Assembly (NCBI GenBank): GCA_028714895.1
Contig: JAQTLM010000005.1
Location: 106,774 to 170,773 of the forward strand
Origin: Gallionella sp.
GTDB taxonomy: Bacteria > Pseudomonadota > Gammaproteobacteria > Burkholderiales > Gallionellaceae
Direction of reading: 5' to 3'
Length of the DNA: 64,000 nt
Below the pieces are notes generated by a model. The model was not told the DNA's origin and ran no database searches. It worked only from the letters and a program-made list of their open reading frames with translations. The position numbers and the translations under genes are program-made. Each line of letters starts with the position of its first letter. Within the stretch, counting starts at the first letter, position 1. Positions 53,310 to 62,327 of the stretch are shown here, piece by piece.

Positions 53310-53434
53310 AGGGAATCCCTAAGGCTTCCATTTCCTTAAATTCGCTATAAATCAAAAGGATTATGGTGCGTTGTTGAGAAATACCTTAATATCCGCGATG
53401 TAATCTGCTTGGCGATAAGCATCAGGGAGTGGCA

Positions 53435-56053
53435 ATGAAAAAGTGGTCGTTCTGGAAAAAAGACTGGTTCGTCGGTTTGCTGGTTGCATTGGTGTTCATG
53501 TTTGGTGCGAACAGCGACCTGATGCAAAGTCTGGAGCGCAAGGCTTATGACTTGGGGGTGCTGGCCTCGTCGCGCACGCCGAGCGACAAGATTGCGGTGA
53601 TCGCGATTGACGAGCAGAGCATCGCTAATCTGGGGCGCTGGCCATGGCCGCGCGAGATCCACGCCAGGATGGTGGATATTCTGGCGGCGGGTCACGCCAA
53701 GGTGATTGGACATACCGCATTTTTCTTCGAGCCGCAGGTCGATGCCGGATTGGGCTATATTTACAAGATTGCCGATCTGCTCGGCAAGCCTTCCCTGCTG
53801 GAGGGTGCCACCCCGGAAAATGCCACCCCGGAAAGCTTGGCTGGCATGGTCGTTCCGGCAAGCGCGGTGAGCCCGGCAAGCATGGTTGCTCCTGCCAATC
53901 CGGCGGAATTATCCCAACTCGATGCGTTGCTGCTGGAGGCGGCAAAGAATCTCGATAACGACAAGAAGCTCAGCGAAAGCATGGCTAAGGCCAACGATGT
54001 GTTGCTGGCGATGTTCTTCGAATTGGGCGAGCCGCAAGGCAAGCCCAATCATGCACTGCCCGACTATGTGTTGCGCAATAATCTCGATAACGTGAAAGCC
54101 GCCGGCGGCTCCGGCGCGCAGCCGTTGCCTTCGCGGAGCGTGCTGTCGCCGATTCCGGCGTTGGGCGGCAAAGCTCTGGCCATTGGGCATCTGAACAGTT
54201 TTCCGGACATGGATGGTGCGGTGCGTACCGAACCACTGGTGGTGGGCTACTACAACCAATATTACCCGTCGCTATCCTTGATGTTGGCAGCCAAGAGCCT
54301 CAATCTCGAACCCAAGGATATACACGTCAATTTGGGGGAGGGCGTGCAGTTGGGCAACCAGAAAATCGCCACCGACCCAGCCTTGCAAATGCACACTTAT
54401 TTTTACAAGGATCGGGATGGGCGGCCTGCCTTTCCGGTGGATTCCTTCTATGATGTGTTCACCGGCAAGATTCCGGCGGAAAAATATCGCGACAAGATTG
54501 TGTTGATCGGCGCGTCGGCAGCCGGTGTGGGCACGCTGCAAGTGACACCGATATCTTCGGGCATGGCTCCCGCGCTGATTCTGGCGCATTCGGTGTCCAG
54601 CATCCTCAAGGGGGATTATTTCGTTGCGCCGGGCTGGGGGACGATGGCGCAAATAGGCGTGTTCCTGCTCGTCGCGCTGTATCTGATCCTGCTGTTGCCG
54701 CGCCTGAGCGCGGCGATTGGCGCGCTGGTTACCGGCGCGTTGCTCGTGGCGTTGCTGGTAACGCATTTCGTGCTGATGACGACGCAGGCGCTGTGGTTGC
54801 AGTTGATGCTGCCCGCCGCGCTGCTGGTGGTGGGCCATTTGTTGCTGACGACCAAACGCCACCTGCTGACGGAGAAAGGCAAGCAAAAGTCCGATGCCGA
54901 ATCTGCGGAAAGCAACCGCATGTTGGGTCTGGCTTTCCAGGGGCAAGGGCAATTGGATATTGCCTTTGACAAGTTCCGTAAGGTACCAATCGACGATAGC
55001 CTGATGGAGGTGTTGTATAACCTGGGACTGGATTTCGAGCGCAAGCGCCAGTTCAACAAGGCAGAGTCGGTATTCAAATACATGGCGGAATACAATCCCA
55101 AATTCCGCGATCTGGATGTGCGCCTGGCGCAGTCCAAGGCGATGTCGGAAACGGTGATACTCGGCGGTTCGTCCGGCAAGAGTAACGCCAGCACTATGGT
55201 GTTGGGCAAGGCGGGCGTGTCCAAACCGATGCTGGGCCGCTACGAAATCGAAAAGGAACTGGGCAAGGGTGCGATGGGGGTGGTGTATTACGGCAAAGAT
55301 CCCAAGATCGGCCGGGTGGTGGCGATCAAGACCATGGCATTGGCGCAGGAGTTTGAAGCCGACGAATTGCAGGATGTGAAAGAACGCTTCTTCCGCGAGG
55401 CCGAAACGGCGGGCCGTTTGAACCATCCGAACATCGTGTCAATTTACGATGCGGGCGAAGAGCATGATCTGGCCTACATCGCGATGGAATTCCTCAAAGG
55501 CAAGGATTTGGTGCCGTTTACCAAACCGGATAATTTGTTGCCGTTACCCAAGGTGATGAGCATCGTCGCCCGCGTCGCCGACGCGCTGGATTACGCGCAC
55601 AAGCAGAATGTGGTGCACCGCGACATCAAGCCGGCCAATATTATGTACGACCCGGAAACGGATACGCCCAAGGTGACTGATTTCGGCATCGCGCGCATTA
55701 CCGACTCGAGCAAAACCAAAACCGGCATGGTGCTGGGCACGCCATCGTATATGTCGCCGGAACAACTGGCCGGCAAAAAAATCCAGGGCAGCTCCGATCT
55801 GTTCTCGCTGGGGGTGAGCTTGTACCAACTGGCTTGTGGTAAGCTTCCATTCGAGGGAGACTCGATGGCGCAGTTGATGTACCGTATCGCCAATGAACCG
55901 CACACCGATATTTTGAGCATCCGGGCGGATTTGCCACCGTGCCTGGTGGCAATCGTCAACAAGTCGCTGGCCAAACAGAACGAAGGCCGTTATGCCAATG
56001 GTGCTGAGATGGCCGAAGCATTACGCCAATGCGCAGCCAGCTTGCAGGAGTGA
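53435..56053 (+). CDS. CHASE2-domain serine/threonine protein kinase
   Basis: A 872-residue membrane kinase. After one N-terminal helix (residues 12-28) comes an extracytoplasmic CHASE2 sensor (about 30-395), three or so helices (about 399-472), a short TPR-like linker (MLGLAFQGQGQLDIAFDKFRKVP...), and a C-terminal Hanks-type kinase (about 598-865). Kinase motifs are complete: GKGAMGVV, VAIK, HRDIKPAN, DFGIAR, GTPSYMSPEQ. Inside CHASE2 a low-complexity stretch (ATPENATPES... SPASMVAPANPAEL) arises partly from a DNA duplication near 53806-53836. First gene of a signalling block with phosphatase and FHA protein. Confidence 0.92.
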   Translation: MKKWSFWKKDWFVGLLVALVFMFGANSDLMQSLERKAYDLGVLASSRTPSDKIAVIAIDEQSIANLGRWPWPREIHARMVDILAAGHAKVIGHTAFFFEPQVDAGLGYIYKIADLLGKPSLLEGATPENATPESLAGMVVPASAVSPASMVAPANPAELSQLDALLLEAAKNLDNDKKLSESMAKANDVLLAMFFELGEPQGKPNHALPDYVLRNNLDNVKAAGGSGAQPLPSRSVLSPIPALGGKALAIGHLNSFPDMDGAVRTEPLVVGYYNQYYPSLSLMLAAKSLNLEPKDIHVNLGEGVQLGNQKIATDPALQMHTYFYKDRDGRPAFPVDSFYDVFTGKIPAEKYRDKIVLIGASAAGVGTLQVTPISSGMAPALILAHSVSSILKGDYFVAPGWGTMAQIGVFLLVALYLILLLPRLSAAIGALVTGALLVALLVTHFVLMTTQALWLQLMLPAALLVVGHLLLTTKRHLLTEKGKQKSDAESAESNRMLGLAFQGQGQLDIAFDKFRKVPIDDSLMEVLYNLGLDFERKRQFNKAESVFKYMAEYNPKFRDLDVRLAQSKAMSETVILGGSSGKSNASTMVLGKAGVSKPMLGRYEIEKELGKGAMGVVYYGKDPKIGRVVAIKTMALAQEFEADELQDVKERFFREAETAGRLNHPNIVSIYDAGEEHDLAYIAMEFLKGKDLVPFTKPDNLLPLPKVMSIVARVADALDYAHKQNVVHRDIKPANIMYDPETDTPKVTDFGIARITDSSKTKTGMVLGTPSYMSPEQLAGKKIQGSSDLFSLGVSLYQLACGKLPFEGDSMAQLMYRIANEPHTDILSIRADLPPCLVAIVNKSLAKQNEGRYANGAEMAEALRQCAASLQE

Positions 56054-56056
56054 ACT

Positions 56057-56884
56057 ATGAAAATAGAAGACGCGCTTGAGATAGTCAGTCAAACCAACCC
56101 GGGTATGGTGCGCTCGCACAACGAAGACAGCATTGCGCAGGAATTGGCCTGCGGCTTGGTCGTGCTGGCAGACGGCATGGGTGGCTATAATGCCGGTGAG
56201 GTGGCGAGCGGTATTGCCGTTTCGGTAGTCGCGACGGAGGTCTGCCAACACCTGCAGGATGCGAGTCCGACGGATCGCGATGAGGCAAGCGGCGAGGAGT
56301 TGGGGGTGGCGCTGCTGCGCGACAATATTCAGCGGGCGAACGCTTCGATTTTTCATGCCGCGCAGAGCCAGCCGCAATATGCGGGGATGGGTACAACCAT
56401 CGTTGCCGGACTGTTTTACGACAACCGCGTGGTTGTCGGCCATGTGGGAGATTCGCGCATGTACCGGCTGCGCGGCGAAACGCTGGAGACGATTACCCGC
56501 GACCACTCCCTGCTGCAGGAACAGATTGACGGCGGGATGATCAGCGTCGAGGATGCGCGCGTGTCCAAGAACAAGAATCTGGTAACGCGCGCGGTCGGGA
56601 TCGATGCTGAAGTGGTGCCGGAAATTCATGTGCATGACGCGCTGGCCGGAGATATTTACCTGTTGTGTTCAGATGGCCTGAACGACATGGTGGAAGACGA
56701 GGATATCCAGTCCACGCTGTATGCGATGCAGGGCAATCTGCCGTTGGCGGCGGAGCAATTGATCCAGATGGCGAATGATAACGGCGGCCGCGATAATATT
56801 TCGGTGATGCTGGTAAAGGTGAACGGCGAATTTGCCGCGCCGCGTGGCTGGCTGGCCAAGTTGCTCAATTGGCTTAAGAAATAA
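56057..56884 (+). CDS. PP2C-family serine/threonine phosphatase
   Basis: A 275-residue PPM/PP2C phosphatase, 3 nt after the kinase. Metal-binding motifs in order: VRSHNEDS, VVLADGMGGYNAGEVAS, HVGDSRMYRLR, LLCSDGLNDMV and GGRDNISVMLV. It presumably reverses phosphorylation by the neighbouring CHASE2 kinase, as PrpC/PrkC or Stp/Stk pairs do. A hydrophobic or basic tail (WLAKLLNWLKK) may touch the membrane. Confidence 0.94.
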   Translation: MKIEDALEIVSQTNPGMVRSHNEDSIAQELACGLVVLADGMGGYNAGEVASGIAVSVVATEVCQHLQDASPTDRDEASGEELGVALLRDNIQRANASIFHAAQSQPQYAGMGTTIVAGLFYDNRVVVGHVGDSRMYRLRGETLETITRDHSLLQEQIDGGMISVEDARVSKNKNLVTRAVGIDAEVVPEIHVHDALAGDIYLLCSDGLNDMVEDEDIQSTLYAMQGNLPLAAEQLIQMANDNGGRDNISVMLVKVNGEFAAPRGWLAKLLNWLKK

Positions 56885-56939
56885 TTGGTGGTTTAAGAAA
56901 AAATCGGCTCAAAATTCAGTTTGGGGAAGGGTCACGACT

Positions 56940-57734
56940 ATGGCTGCAAAATTGATACTTAGCATGGATGGGGTGGTACTCAAGGAATACCCATTGAGCA
57001 AGGAGCGCATGACCATCGGGCGCAAGGCGCACAATGATATTGTCATCGACAATCTGGCGGTGAGCGGCGAACATGCCGCGATCGTCACCATCCAGAACGA
57101 CTCCTTTCTCGAGGATCTGGACAGCACCAACGGGCTGGAAGTGAACGGGGTTCCAACCAAAAAGCACTTTCTGCAAAACAATGACCTGGTAGAAATCGGC
57201 AAATACAAGCTGAAATACATTAACGACCAAGCCGGTCAGGTAAATCCGGCTGATTTCGAGAAGACCATGGTGCTGCGTGCGCCGGTCAAGCAGGCCGCTT
57301 CAAGTGCGGAAAAAGGCGATGCAACTATGGGCCTTATGAAGACGCAAATTATTCCGAATGTCAAACCGGCAGCAGAAGCGATAGAGAAAACCGGCAAATT
57401 TGACGTACCTCAACCGAACCCACCGGTTGCACCGCCGGCTGTCCAGCCGGCGGTGGCCGTCTCCGCGCCACAGGCGGCTGTGATACAAATCCTGACTGGC
57501 CCTAATGCCGGCAAGGAGTTGGAGTTGGTTAAAAATCTCACCACGCTGGGCAAACCCGGCGTACAGGTGGCTGTCCTGACCCGCCGCCCGCACGGCTATT
57601 TTATTACCCACGTGGAAGGCGCAAGCCATCCGATGGTGAACGGAATGTCATTGGGCGACCAGCCGCATCAGCTGAATGATCATGATGTGATCGAGCTGGC
57701 CGGGGTGAAGATGGAGTTTTATTTCAAGGGGTAA
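56940..57734 (+). CDS. Dual FHA-domain protein
   Basis: A 264-residue protein. The N-terminal FHA domain (residues about 20-95) has the phosphothreonine-binding pattern IGRKAHNDIVIDNLAVSGEHA and DLDSTNGLEVNG. A linker with TMVLRAP and TMGLMK, possible phospho-threonine sites, leads to a second FHA-like domain (about 180-264, ILTGPNAGKELEL... HPMVNGMSLGD) whose binding residues are partly changed. Likely the phosphorylation reader of the adjacent kinase/phosphatase pair. ATG at 56940 after GGGAAGGG. Confidence 0.9.
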   Translation: MAAKLILSMDGVVLKEYPLSKERMTIGRKAHNDIVIDNLAVSGEHAAIVTIQNDSFLEDLDSTNGLEVNGVPTKKHFLQNNDLVEIGKYKLKYINDQAGQVNPADFEKTMVLRAPVKQAASSAEKGDATMGLMKTQIIPNVKPAAEAIEKTGKFDVPQPNPPVAPPAVQPAVAVSAPQAAVIQILTGPNAGKELELVKNLTTLGKPGVQVAVLTRRPHGYFITHVEGASHPMVNGMSLGDQPHQLNDHDVIELAGVKMEFYFKG

Positions 57735-57933
57735 CAGAAGGCAAAAACCGCAGGGGCAATCCCCCATGGCTGCCTTATTAAATAGAGGAGAAAATTTTGA
57801 GGTTTGAGATGCGAGGATTGAGGATAACTCCTCCCACCTTCCCTTGTATCCATTCCATGCCCGGCTTGCCGGGCGGCGGGTGGTTCGTTTTCTGCGCACC
57901 CCTTACGGGCATTTCTGCCTTCTGCTCATTGCC

Positions 57934-60168
57934 ATGATTCACGGTGTGAAAAAAAACGCAATACTGATCGGAATTGGGCTGTTGATCGTTTTGTTTTTTG
58001 TTGGCAATGCCGCACGCTTCTATCAGCTGAATTTTGTCAATCAGTTGTCCGCTACCCTGTACGACTATCGTTTGCAGCTGACCATGCCGCGTACGGTGGA
58101 CAATCGCATCGTTATTCTCGATATCGATGAAAAAAGCCTCAAGGAAGAAGGTCGCTGGCCGTGGAGTCGCGACCGACTCGCTTTGTTGATGGATAAGCTG
58201 TTCGATAAGTACGGCATTGCGGTGGTTGGTTTTGACATTGTATTTGCCGAGAAAGACGAGAGTTCTGGACTCAAGGTATTACAAAAAATTGGGCAAAATC
58301 AACTCAAAGGTGACGCGCAGTTTCAGGCGACATTGGCCCAGATCCAGCCGCAACTTGAATACGACAATCTGTTTGCCAGCAAGATCAAGAATCGCAATGT
58401 GGTATTGGGGTATTACCTGACCAACCAGAAGGGCGCTAACATATCTGGGGCGCTGCCCAAACCGGTCTTCCCGGCAGGCACGTTCAAGGGGATGCCAATC
58501 GGATTCACGGTCTGGAGCGGTTACGGGGCAAATCTTCCCGAATTACAAAAGGCCGCAGCGAGTGCCGGACACTTCAATCCGCTGGTGGACGTCGACGGCG
58601 TGGTGCGCCGCGTGCCGATGCTTGCGGAATACGACGGCGCCTATTACGAATCCCTACCCCTCGCGATGGTGCGCACCTTGCTCGGTCAACCTGAATTGTT
58701 ACCGGGCTTTGTTGAGGGCAAGACCAGTGGGTATGGTGGTTTGGAGTGGCTGGAACTGGATACGTCCGCCGGCAAACTGAAAATCCCGGTGGATCATAAT
58801 GTGGCGACGTTTGTGCCGTACCGCGGTGGGCAAGGGAGTTTCCGCTATATTTCGGCTGCGGATGTACTGCACGACCGCGTTGAGATTGCCCAACTCAAGG
58901 ACAAAATCGTGCTGGTGGGCACCACCGCGCCGGGGTTGTTGGATATGCGTGCCACACCGGTGGCGGAGGTTTACCCTGGGGTGGAAGTTCATGCCAACAT
59001 GATTTCCGGTATCCTCGACCAGAATTTGAAGGAGCAGCCGGCCTACATGGATGGAGCCGAGGTGGTTTGGCTGTTGCTGATTGGTGTTACCTTGAGTTTT
59101 TTGTTGCCAGCCTTGAGCCCCGCCAAGGCCATGCTGGTTTCGGTGTTGATGTTCGCTACGACCATAGGACTGAGTCTGGCGGCTTGGCACTATGCCAATG
59201 TGTTAATGCTGGTGGCTAACAGTCTGGTGATGATTGCGCTGCTATTTGCTTTGGATATGTCCTACGGCTACTTTGTCGAATCGCGCACCAAGCGCCAGAT
59301 TACCGGGTTGTTCGGGCAATATGTACCGAGCGAATTGGTCGAGGAAATGGCGGAGCATCCGGAAAGCGTGTCCATGGAAGGTGCGAGCCGCGAGATGACC
59401 ATCCTGTTTTCCGACGTGCGCGGCTTTACCACCATTTCGGAGGGGTTGGACCCGAAAGAGCTGACGTTGTTGATGAATGAGTTCCTGACCCCCTTGTCTC
59501 GCGTTGTTTACAGACATCGCGGCACCATAGACAAGTACATGGGCGACTGCATCATGGCGTTCTGGGGCGCCCCTCTGCCGGATGAGAAACATGCGCGCAA
59601 TGCCATATTGGCGGGCATTGAGATGCAGGCGACCCTAAAAGCCTTGCAGCCGCATTTCAAGGAGCGCGGCTGGCCGGAAATTCGTATTGGTGTGGGTATC
59701 AATAGCGGGCGCGTCAGTGTCGGCAACATGGGCTCGGAAGTGCGTGTGGCTTACACGGTGATGGGCGACGCGGTGAACCTTGCCTCGCGTCTGGAAGGCA
59801 TCACCAAGCAATACGGTGTCGGCGTGATTGTCGGCGAAAATACCAAAAATGCCGTATCCGATTTTGTCTATCGCGAGCTTGATCATGTGCGGGTAAAAGG
59901 CAAGGATAAGCCCGTGGCGATTTACGAGCCAATTGGCTTGCTCAGCGAAGTGAGCAAGGCGTTGCAGGATGAAGTCAAGCTGTTCCATGAAGTGCGCCGC
60001 CTGTATCGCAGGCAGGATTGGGAACAGGCCGAATTGCAGCTGATGAACTTGCAGCGCATGTCGCCTGAAACCGCGCTGTATGGAATTTACGCCGAGCGCA
60101 TCGCCTACTTCCGTAAAAATCCGCCAGCTGCAGAGTGGGATGGCGTGTTCGTGTTTCAGACCAAGTAA
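57934..60168 (+). CDS. CHASE2-domain adenylate cyclase (class III)
   Basis: A 744-residue membrane cyclase with the same plan as the kinase upstream: N-terminal helix, CHASE2 sensor (about 30-365), three helices (about 370-450), then a class III cyclase domain (about 485-665). Metal-binding Asp in ILFSDVRGFTTIS and KYMGDCIMAFWG; VMGDAVNLASRLEG binds the transition state. The Lys in DKYMGD and the Thr in AYTVMGD are the residues expected for ATP rather than GTP. A TTG upstream extends the frame, but the ATG at 57934 is better supported. Downstream genes degrade and sense the product. Confidence 0.92.
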   Translation: MIHGVKKNAILIGIGLLIVLFFVGNAARFYQLNFVNQLSATLYDYRLQLTMPRTVDNRIVILDIDEKSLKEEGRWPWSRDRLALLMDKLFDKYGIAVVGFDIVFAEKDESSGLKVLQKIGQNQLKGDAQFQATLAQIQPQLEYDNLFASKIKNRNVVLGYYLTNQKGANISGALPKPVFPAGTFKGMPIGFTVWSGYGANLPELQKAAASAGHFNPLVDVDGVVRRVPMLAEYDGAYYESLPLAMVRTLLGQPELLPGFVEGKTSGYGGLEWLELDTSAGKLKIPVDHNVATFVPYRGGQGSFRYISAADVLHDRVEIAQLKDKIVLVGTTAPGLLDMRATPVAEVYPGVEVHANMISGILDQNLKEQPAYMDGAEVVWLLLIGVTLSFLLPALSPAKAMLVSVLMFATTIGLSLAAWHYANVLMLVANSLVMIALLFALDMSYGYFVESRTKRQITGLFGQYVPSELVEEMAEHPESVSMEGASREMTILFSDVRGFTTISEGLDPKELTLLMNEFLTPLSRVVYRHRGTIDKYMGDCIMAFWGAPLPDEKHARNAILAGIEMQATLKALQPHFKERGWPEIRIGVGINSGRVSVGNMGSEVRVAYTVMGDAVNLASRLEGITKQYGVGVIVGENTKNAVSDFVYRELDHVRVKGKDKPVAIYEPIGLLSEVSKALQDEVKLFHEVRRLYRRQDWEQAELQLMNLQRMSPETALYGIYAERIAYFRKNPPAAEWDGVFVFQTK

Positions 60169-60199
60169 CTCAAGTTGAATAACGAAAGCTGACAGGACG

Positions 60200-60964
60200 A
60201 TGAAGCTCAGGACTCTGGGGTGCAGCGGTGGGATCGGTGGCAATCTGCGCACCACCTCGTTCCTGCTTGATCATGACGTGCTGATCGATGCGGGAACGGG
60301 CGTCAATGAGCTCAGCCTCACCGAGATCAGCATGATCGACCATGTTTTTATCACTCATTCGCATCTCGATCATATCGCCTGCATCCCGTTCATGGTGGAT
60401 AGCGCGTGGGCCATGCGCGATCGTCCATTGACCATTTACGCCATTGAGGAGACGCTGGACACCCTAAAGCAACATATTTTCAACTGGAAAATATGGCCGG
60501 ATTTCAGCGAAATTCCTAATGCCCGGCAACCTTCCATGCGTTACCAGACGATAGGGGTGGGCGAGACTGTCATATTGGGGGGGCGCAAGATAACCGCTAT
60601 CCCGGCCAATCATGCCGTGCCTGCGGTTGGCTACCATCTGGATAGCGGGAAGGCGAGCTTGGTATTTAGCGGGGATACCACCACCAATGATGCGGTATGG
60701 AAGGTGGTCAACCGGATTGAAAATTTGCGCTATCTTATTATCGAAACCGCGTTCTCGGATAACGAAAAAGAGTTGGCGGTTCTGGCCAAGCATCTTTGCC
60801 CCAGTTTATTGGCTGAAGAATTGAAAAAATTCCAGCGCGAGGCGGAGGTGTTCGTCACCCATCTGAAGCCCGGCGAGGTGGAACTGACCATGCAGCAGAT
60901 TGAAAGCAGCATTCATGACCAGCGCCCCAAAATGTTGCTGAACAACCAGGAGTTTGAGTTCTGA
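60200..60964 (+). CDS. Class II 3',5'-cyclic-nucleotide phosphodiesterase (MBL fold)
   Basis: A 254-residue metallo-beta-lactamase-fold protein with THSHLDHIACIPF (HxHxDH zinc motif) near residue 52, and later SGDTTTNDAVW and FVTHLKPGE. It matches the class II cAMP phosphodiesterase group (yeast PDE1/CpdP type) rather than glyoxalase II. Lying right behind an adenylate cyclase, it probably hydrolyses cAMP. The frame ends at a TGA inside the start of a repeat array. Confidence 0.85.
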   Translation: MKLRTLGCSGGIGGNLRTTSFLLDHDVLIDAGTGVNELSLTEISMIDHVFITHSHLDHIACIPFMVDSAWAMRDRPLTIYAIEETLDTLKQHIFNWKIWPDFSEIPNARQPSMRYQTIGVGETVILGGRKITAIPANHAVPAVGYHLDSGKASLVFSGDTTTNDAVWKVVNRIENLRYLIIETAFSDNEKELAVLAKHLCPSLLAEELKKFQREAEVFVTHLKPGEVELTMQQIESSIHDQRPKMLLNNQEFEF

Positions 60965-61196
60965 TGAAACAACTAGCCACCCCACTGGTGGAACTACTGA
61001 TGAAACAACTAGCCATTCGACTAAGCTCTCAAGAGGCTTTGCATAGCCATTCGGCTAAGTCACCAAGTGGGGTTCGCAGGGATGGGCGGCTTTATGCCCA
61101 ACTCGCAAAATACGGTGACATAAGCCGCTGGTTAACAGCAACCAAGTGGCTGGTTATAAGCAACCAAAATACGGTTGCCAAGTCGTTGGTTATAGA
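60963..61196 (+). repeat. Compound array of hairpin repeats (copy E)
   Basis: About 234 nt holding three left arms (AACTAGCCACCCCACT, AACTAGCCATTCGACT, CATAGCCATTCGGCT) and three right arms (AAGCCGCTGGTTA, AAGTGGCTGGTTAT, AAGTCGTTGGTTAT). Arm sequences match in pairs: CCACT with AGTGG, CGACT with AGTCG, CGGCT with AGCCG. Also paired are GTCACC with GGTGAC and GCAACC with GGTTGC. It separates the phosphodiesterase gene from the cyclic-nucleotide-binding gene. Confidence 0.75.
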
Positions 61197-61205
61197 AAGC
61201 AGGCG

Positions 61206-62300
61206 ATGACTTACGCACTCGATATCAAAGTTCTGGCCGGACTGGAGCCGATCTCCTCATTCGGCCCGGCGCGGTTGCGCGAGTTGCTCGATTATTGCCA
61301 CATCGAAACAATCCGAAAAGGAAGCGACCCGTTCAAGGTGCATGGCCTGCAAGGCCAGTCGGTCTATCTGGTGGACGGCGAACTCGAGCTGGTTTATCAG
61401 GACGGCAACAGGGTGGTAGTCAGCGCGCAGTCCGAATGGGCCAAGCACCCGTTGGGCAAGCGCCAGCCGTACATCGTTTCCGCTTCGGCATTGCGCGAGA
61501 GCCAGTTGTTGCGTGTTGATGACGAATTGCTGGACCGGATGGTGACATTGGATCAATTGCCCCAGCATGATTCGGCGGAGCGTTCTCCCCCCGTGGCTGG
61601 CCGCGAAGACCGCGTCGATGCCTCGACCAGCATCAAGCATTTGCTGAACTCCGGCATGTTCAGTGCAGACAACATCAAAAACGGACCGCTGGCGCATTTG
61701 CCGATGGCGAACATCAGCGCGTTGTTGCAGCGCATTGAAGCGATTGCCGTGTGGGAGGGCGATGTCATCATCCGCGAGGGCGAGGAGGGCGATTATTACT
61801 ACCTGATCGATAGCGGTCGTGCCCAAGTGACGCGCCGCGTTGGCGGCGTGAATATGCCGCTTGCCAACCTGAAGGCGGGTGACGTGTTTGGCGAGGAAGC
61901 GCTGGTTTCCGGCGTTAAACGCAATGCGACCGTCACGATGAAATCCAACGGGGTATTATTGCGCCTTGGGCGGCAGGATTTCCTGGCGCTGCTGCAAGAG
62001 CCGTTGCTGCATAAATTGAGTTATGAACGGGCCATGCAAGCTGTGGCGCAGGGTGCGGTGTGGCTGGATGTGCGGCATCCGCCGGAGTACCGTTACGACA
62101 GGCTGCACGGGGCGATGAATGTGCCCTTGAATGACATACGCAATGCGATTGGCGTGCTGGATCGCAGCAAGAAATATATCGCCTACTGCCAGAGCGGGCG
62201 GCGCAGCGCGGCTGCCGCATTCATCCTGGCGCAGGCCGGATACGATGTGCAGGTTCTGGATGGCGGGTTGTGGTCGGTGCCGAGATCGGTGCAGCAGTAG
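61206..62300 (+). CDS. Cyclic-nucleotide-binding/rhodanese fusion protein
   Basis: A 364-residue soluble protein. Residues about 15-130 look like a degenerate cyclic-nucleotide-binding domain (IRKGSDPFKVHGLQGQSVYLVDGELELVY). Residues about 150-265 form a clearer one, with IIREGEEGDYYYLIDSGRAQVTR and GDVFGEEALVSGVKRNATVT holding the phosphate-binding Gly-Glu and Arg-Asn-Ala residues. Residues 275-362 are a rhodanese domain with active-site loop YCQSGRRSA and catalytic Cys. It is the obvious cAMP receptor of the neighbouring cyclase/phosphodiesterase. The link between cAMP and sulfur or redox chemistry is unexplained. Confidence 0.9.
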   Translation: MTYALDIKVLAGLEPISSFGPARLRELLDYCHIETIRKGSDPFKVHGLQGQSVYLVDGELELVYQDGNRVVVSAQSEWAKHPLGKRQPYIVSASALRESQLLRVDDELLDRMVTLDQLPQHDSAERSPPVAGREDRVDASTSIKHLLNSGMFSADNIKNGPLAHLPMANISALLQRIEAIAVWEGDVIIREGEEGDYYYLIDSGRAQVTRRVGGVNMPLANLKAGDVFGEEALVSGVKRNATVTMKSNGVLLRLGRQDFLALLQEPLLHKLSYERAMQAVAQGAVWLDVRHPPEYRYDRLHGAMNVPLNDIRNAIGVLDRSKKYIAYCQSGRRSAAAAFILAQAGYDVQVLDGGLWSVPRSVQQ

Positions 62301-62327
62301 CTTGGTGAAACGGGCAAGGGAGCAGGA

